Shown here in pieces: positions 6,246 through 9,854 of a stretch of DNA of 9,854 nt (its first letter is position 1; each line of letters opens with the position of its first letter). This DNA comes from Bacillota bacterium (lineage in GTDB: Bacteria; Bacillota_I; Bacilli_A; RFN20; CAG-288), in contig DNJQ01000024.1 in the NCBI GenBank assembly GCA_003497225.1, forward strand, positions 1-9,854, in the 5' to 3' direction. The translations under genes and the position numbers were made by a program. The notes beneath the pieces were generated by a model. That model was not told where the DNA came from. It worked only from the letters and a program-made list of their open reading frames with translations, and ran no database searches.

Positions 6246-8858
6246 ATGAAGTACATGACTAGCGATGAAATAAGAGATACGTGGTTAAATTTCTTTAAAG
6301 AGAAGGGACATTATATTGAACCTTCAGCGAGTTTAATTCCCCAAAATGATCCAACTTTATTATGGATTAATGCTGGTGTTGCCGCATTAAAGAAGTATTT
6401 TGATGGAAGAGAACAGCCACCGCATAGAAGAATAACTAACGCTCAAAAAGCCATTCGTACTAATGATATTGAAAATGTTGGTCATACTTCCCGTCACCAC
6501 ACCTTCTTTGAAATGTTAGGTAACTTTTCAATCGGCGATTATTTTAGAAATGAAGTAATTGTCTGGGCAAGTGAACTATTAACTAGTGAAAAGTACTTCG
6601 GTTTTCCAAAAGATAAATTATATATCACTTATCATCCAACCGATTTAGATACCAAAAATTTATGGATTAAATGCGGCTTTGATGAATCTCATTTAATTCC
6701 TTTAAGTTCAAACTTTTGGGAAGTTGGACAAGGACCTTGTGGCCCAGATACTGAGATTTATTTTGACCGCGGAGAAAAATATGATCCAGATAAAGTAGGA
6801 ATTGATTTATTAAAGAACGATTTAGATAATGACCGTTATATTGAGATTTGGAATATCGTCTTTTCGCAGTTTAATGCTGAACCAGGTAAAGAAAGAAAAG
6901 ACTATAAAGAACTTCCACAAAAAAATATCGATACTGGAGCAGGGCTAGAAAGATTCGCTTGTGTTATTCAAGGTGTAGATACCAATTTTGAAACAGATCT
7001 ATTTATGCCCTATATAAACTTTTTAAAAGAACACAGCGATGTTCCTTATGAAGGAAAGAACAAATATTCCTATCAAGTTATTGCTGATCACATTCGTTCA
7101 ATAACTTTCGCTTTAAGCGATGGAGCGAATTTTTCTAACGAAGGAAGAGGATATGTTTTGCGTCGACTTTGTCGAAGAATGACCCGTCAAGCTCAAGTTT
7201 TACATATCGATAGTTCACTTTTAGTCGATTTGGTCGATGAAGTTGTCGATAACATGAAACACTTTTATCCTTATTTAGTTGAAAAGAAAGACCGCGTTAA
7301 AAAGATGGTCGATAGTGAAATTAAAAAGTTCATGACAGTATTAAACGATGGAACGAAAAGAATAGAAGCCCAATTAAAAAATTGCCCAAACGGAATAATG
7401 GACGGACATATCGCTTTTATGCTTTCTGATACTTATGGAATACCATTAGACTTAACTATTGAAATTTCTAGTGCTCATAATATTAAGGTTGATGAAGATT
7501 TATATAATCAGCTTTTAAAAGAACAGAAAGAGAAAGCGAGAAAAGCGCGTGGGGAGAGAAATTCATTCCTCAGTCAAAGCAAAGATTTACTTGAATTTAC
7601 TGAACCGAGTGAGTTTATCTATGATGAAATTAATGATTTAAAGAGCAAAGTCATTGGCTTATTTATCGACGGTAAAAGAGTTAAAGAATTAACTGAAGAA
7701 GGCGATGTTGTTTTTTCTAAAACGACATTCTACGCTGAAAGCGGTGGTCAAGTTTCAGATAGAGGAACTATTAAAAACGATGATTGTGAAGCGGATGTAG
7801 TTTCAGTAAATAAGGCTAATCACAAGCAGTTTATGCACCACGTTAATATTGCTTATGGCAGTATTAAAGAAGGTGATGAATTCATTTTAAGACCAGATTA
7901 TGTTAGACGTAATTTAATTAAAAAGAACCATTCTGCTGCTCATTTACTTCAAAAAACTTTACAAGAACTATTAAGCAAAGATATCCATCAGGAAGGATCT
8001 TTTGTTTCAGAAGATGAGATGCGTTTTGATTTTAACTATGATGAAAAAATATCTGATGATAAACTTTCCGAAATAGAAAAGAGAATGAATGAACTAATTT
8101 TAAATAATCTTGGATGTAAAACTACGATTATGGATAAATCTGAAGCTTTAAAAACTGGAGCTATGGCTTTATTTAATGAAAAATATGACGATAAGGTTCG
8201 TGTTGTATCTTTCGAAGATTATTCTAAGGAATTCTGTGGTGGAACTCATGTATCAAGTTCTATCGATATAATGCAGTTCGTCATTGAAAGTTGTACTTCT
8301 ATCGCCGCTGGAATAAAAAGAATCGTCGCTTATACTGGTGTAAAAGCTTATGAATATAGGAAAAAACAAGAAGATTCATTGGATGATATGGCGAAACTTT
8401 TACAAGTTAAATCTCGCAAGGAGATTAGAACAAAGCTTGAATCATTAAAGAAGAATATCGATGAATTAAAATCTAATGAAAAGGCTCTTGAAGATAAGAT
8501 GGCGAGCCTATATGTTGATAATCTTCGTTCAAAGAAAAATGTTGTTAATGGTATTACTACTTATTCCAAAAAGTTTGATGGATTAACACACGATCAACTT
8601 TTGCAGATGGTTAAGTCTTTAGTTAAAGAAGAAAATACCGCGGTATTTATTGCTTCAAATGGAAAAAGTAAAGCCGAGTTTGTTGTCGGTCTTTCTTTAG
8701 ATCTTACAAAGAAATATCGTGCAGGAAATATTGTTAAATCTCTTGCGTCAGTTTTAAATGGCTCCGGTGGTGGAAGAGAAGATATCGCTTTTGGTGGAAC
8801 GCAATCACTTGCTAACTTTGATGCGGCCAAAAATGCTTTTGAGGAAATGTTTAAGTGA
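6246..8858 (+). CDS. alaS: Alanyl-tRNA synthetase
   Basis: An 870-residue class II synthetase, close to the usual 875. The aminoacylation domain spans about 1-450, with R-H-H-T-F-F-E-M-L-G (83-92) and D-T-G-A-G-L-E-R (229-236). The editing domain begins around Y-A-E-S-G-G-Q (496-502) and keeps all four metal ligands, H562 and H566 (HSAAH) and C664 and H668 (CGGTH), so clearance of mischarged Ser/Gly-tRNA-Ala should work. A coiled-coil linker (about 700-760) leads to the C-Ala domain, which contains G-S-G-G-G-R-E-D (839-846). The start at 6246 is preferred over the ATG three codons later because GGAGG (6234-6238) lies 7 nt upstream. The gene is first in an operon with ruvX and the DUF1292 gene under T-box control. 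It overlaps ruvX by 4 nt. The ireB-type gene that often lies between alaS and ruvX in Bacillota is absent. Confidence 0.98.
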   Translation: MKYMTSDEIRDTWLNFFKEKGHYIEPSASLIPQNDPTLLWINAGVAALKKYFDGREQPPHRRITNAQKAIRTNDIENVGHTSRHHTFFEMLGNFSIGDYFRNEVIVWASELLTSEKYFGFPKDKLYITYHPTDLDTKNLWIKCGFDESHLIPLSSNFWEVGQGPCGPDTEIYFDRGEKYDPDKVGIDLLKNDLDNDRYIEIWNIVFSQFNAEPGKERKDYKELPQKNIDTGAGLERFACVIQGVDTNFETDLFMPYINFLKEHSDVPYEGKNKYSYQVIADHIRSITFALSDGANFSNEGRGYVLRRLCRRMTRQAQVLHIDSSLLVDLVDEVVDNMKHFYPYLVEKKDRVKKMVDSEIKKFMTVLNDGTKRIEAQLKNCPNGIMDGHIAFMLSDTYGIPLDLTIEISSAHNIKVDEDLYNQLLKEQKEKARKARGERNSFLSQSKDLLEFTEPSEFIYDEINDLKSKVIGLFIDGKRVKELTEEGDVVFSKTTFYAESGGQVSDRGTIKNDDCEADVVSVNKANHKQFMHHVNIAYGSIKEGDEFILRPDYVRRNLIKKNHSAAHLLQKTLQELLSKDIHQEGSFVSEDEMRFDFNYDEKISDDKLSEIEKRMNELILNNLGCKTTIMDKSEALKTGAMALFNEKYDDKVRVVSFEDYSKEFCGGTHVSSSIDIMQFVIESCTSIAAGIKRIVAYTGVKAYEYRKKQEDSLDDMAKLLQVKSRKEIRTKLESLKKNIDELKSNEKALEDKMASLYVDNLRSKKNVVNGITTYSKKFDGLTHDQLLQMVKSLVKEENTAVFIASNGKSKAEFVVGLSLDLTKKYRAGNIVKSLASVLNGSGGGREDIAFGGTQSLANFDAAKNAFEEMFK

Positions 8859-9301
8859 AGAAGAACATTTTAGGATTAGATTTAGGAACAACAACATTAG
8901 GTATAGCAATTTCTCGTTCAGGTCTTTTAGTTTCTGGATACGAAAACTTTCGTTTTAATAACGGAAGATATGATTTAGCCTTAGAAGAAGTTGAACGTAT
9001 TGTTAAGGAAGAAAACGTTCAAGCTATTTGTATTGGATATCCTTTGCAGTTATCGGGTAAAGTTTCAGCTATGGCTGTTACCTCTTTAGGTTTCGCTCGT
9101 TTAATTGAAGAAAGCACGGGATTAAAAGTTGAACTAATTGATGAAAGATGGTCGACCAAAGAAGCGACAAGAATTTTACAAGATGGTGGAAAAGATGGAT
9201 TTCAAAGAAAAGAAATCATCGATGAAACAGCAGCAAAATTAATTTTAGAAACTTATTTAGATAAGTTAAGATTAAGTGATAAAAGTGATGAAGATTTATA
9301 A
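8855..9301 (+). CDS. ruvX: RuvX/YqgF family RNase H-fold nuclease
   Basis: A 148-residue member of the YqgF family, described as a putative Holliday junction resolvase and, in E. coli, as a nuclease in 16S rRNA 5'-end maturation. The RNase H-fold motifs are present: D-L-G-T-T-T-L-G-I-A (9-18) with D9, I-G-Y-P-L (60-64), D-E-R-W-S-T (96-101) with E97, and I-D-E-T-A-A-K-L-I-L (122-131) with D123. The acidic triad D9/E97/D123 is therefore intact. The arginine often seen in the first motif (R-I-G) is Leu. The start is GTG at 8855, overlapping the alaS stop as GTGA, with GAGG (8841-8844) 10 nt upstream; this arrangement indicates translational coupling. The gene is 33 nt from the DUF1292 gene, matching the alaS-ruvX-DUF1292 order common in Bacillota. 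Confidence 0.95.
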   Translation: MKKNILGLDLGTTTLGIAISRSGLLVSGYENFRFNNGRYDLALEEVERIVKEENVQAICIGYPLQLSGKVSAMAVTSLGFARLIEESTGLKVELIDERWSTKEATRILQDGGKDGFQRKEIIDETAAKLILETYLDKLRLSDKSDEDL

Positions 9302-9334
9302 TAATTATGTTAGACTAATATAGCGAGGTGCAAA

Positions 9335-9670
9335 ATGAAAGAAGAAGAGAGACAAGAAGATATAGCTATCGATTTAGGTGATATTAAACAATATCCAGTC
9401 GTTGATATGTATGACGATACTGATAGCACAATTAAAGTAAGAGTTCTATTCAGTTTTGATAATGATTTAAATAAAAGTGAATATTCATTTTGCGTATTGT
9501 CTAAAGTAGATAATCCTACTATTCCTGAAGTTGAACACGAAGATATAATCTTCTGTGTCAAACACCGTGAAGACGGGCAGGAAGAAACAATCGATTTAAG
9601 TGTTGATAATGAAGAAACTCAAATGGTTAAACAAGCTTTTGTCGATTGGAATGTTCAAAAGAATTCTTAA
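9335..9670 (+). CDS. DUF1292 family protein
   Basis: A 111-residue acidic protein with the DUF1292 layout. A strand segment K-V-R-V-L-F-S-F (34-41) is followed by Y-S-F-C-V-L (50-55), an acidic loop, E-D-I-I-F-C-V-K (69-76), and a C-terminal helix M-V-K-Q-A-F-V-D-W (97-105). The family (yrzB in Bacillus) is of unknown function and is typically encoded just after ruvX, as here, which supports the call. The first 20 residues are charged and variable. No signal peptide is seen. The start is supported by AGCGAGG (9322-9328) 6 nt before the ATG. A separate promoter is not convincing, so the gene is probably read from the alaS operon. It ends 6 nt from the stop of a convergent gene without an obvious terminator. 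Confidence 0.85.
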   Translation: MKEEERQEDIAIDLGDIKQYPVVDMYDDTDSTIKVRVLFSFDNDLNKSEYSFCVLSKVDNPTIPEVEHEDIIFCVKHREDGQEETIDLSVDNEETQMVKQAFVDWNVQKNS

Positions 9671-9676
9671 TTAAAT

Positions 9677-9854
9677 TTAATATATATTCATTAATCTCAC
9701 GCCTTTAGGAATATAATTTTTAATTCTATTATTATTTATTTTCCCATAACCTAGGCGGAGATTTTTATATATAACTAGAACTTCTTTATCATTCATGTCT
9801 TTTATATTTTTTTCTATAATTATTTCTTCACCATGCATGAATTTATTCGCTTGA
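9677..9854 (-). CDS. RsmF/NOL1-NOP2-Sun type rRNA m5C methyltransferase, C-terminal end only
   Basis: On the minus strand a frame is open from the right window edge to a TAA at 9679-9677, giving 58 C-terminal residues. The end of the protein contains L-G-Y-G-K-I-N (34-40 of this fragment) and then I-K-N-Y-I-P-K-G-V-R (44-53). This matches the conserved C-terminus of Gram-positive RsmF-like 16S rRNA (cytosine-C5) methyltransferases (GWGK...KNxYPKGxR), part of the RNA-binding PUA-like domain. An upstream G-E-E-I-I-I-E segment (8-14) fits the preceding strand. The methyltransferase core and the start lie outside the window, so catalytic residues cannot be checked. The gene converges on the DUF1292 gene. 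Confidence 0.75.
   Translation of the reverse strand, partial: QANKFMHGEEIIIEKNIKDMNDKEVLVIYKNLRLGYGKINNNRIKNYIPKGVRLMNIY

Noticed and set aside
8594..8958. Overlapping open frames on both strands across the alaS 3' end and ruvX start
   Set aside because: They lie inside two well-supported genes, lack ribosome-binding sites and resemble no protein family I recognise.
9301..9321. A separate promoter for the DUF1292 gene (TGTTAGACT, 9308-9316)
   Set aside because: The -10 matches only four of six positions and no -35 lies at the right distance; operon transcription from alaS is simpler.

Overview
The window is AT-rich (about one third G+C by eye) and carries a Gram-positive style housekeeping block. 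TGG is the only Trp codon in every gene, including the Trp-rich Sel1 protein, and TGA acts as a stop (priA, alaS), so the standard code applies rather than the Mycoplasma code. Gene content (gmk-priA; T-box-alaS-ruvX-DUF1292), AT richness and short intergenic gaps suggest a reduced Bacillota/Mollicutes-type lineage such as Acholeplasmatales-like or RF39-like gut bacteria. That placement is inference; no rRNA is present.

Layout: (1) 1-750, minus: the N-terminal 250 residues of an AAA_14/DUF4143-type ATPase running off the left edge. Its promoter lies in a set of 16-bp repeats spaced exactly 33 bp apart. (2) 751-958: a divergent intergenic region with those repeats, a plus-strand terminator that has no gene to terminate, and an extended -10 promoter. 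(3) 959-2782, plus: a 607-residue cytosolic Sel1-repeat protein. (4) 2875-5578, plus: gmk (apparently leaderless) followed 1 nt later by a PriA homologue. (5) 5620-6063, plus: a small DUF1904-like protein with a His/Asp-rich tail. (6) 6073-6245: a strong promoter and a compact T-box leader. (7) 6246-9670, plus: alaS, ruvX (4-nt overlap) and a DUF1292 gene. (8) 9677-9854, minus: the C-terminal end of a convergent RsmF-type rRNA m5C methyltransferase gene.

The genes mostly serve core information processing: nucleotide supply (gmk), replication restart (priA), charging of tRNA-Ala under tRNA-sensing control (T-box-alaS), and RNA or Holliday-junction processing (ruvX, rsmF-like).

The strongest unusual signal is in PriA. 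All eight zinc-binding cysteines and the flanking DNA-binding regions are kept, but essentially every ATPase/helicase motif (Walker A, the DEEH box, the GTQM-KGH motif, the arginine fingers) has been lost in an otherwise intact 696-residue frame. This looks like a pseudo-helicase retained as a primosome-assembly scaffold. Further points are the phased repeats over the ATPase promoter, the compact T-box without an obvious competing terminator strand, the leaderless gmk, and a recurrent AGCGAGG ribosome-binding motif.
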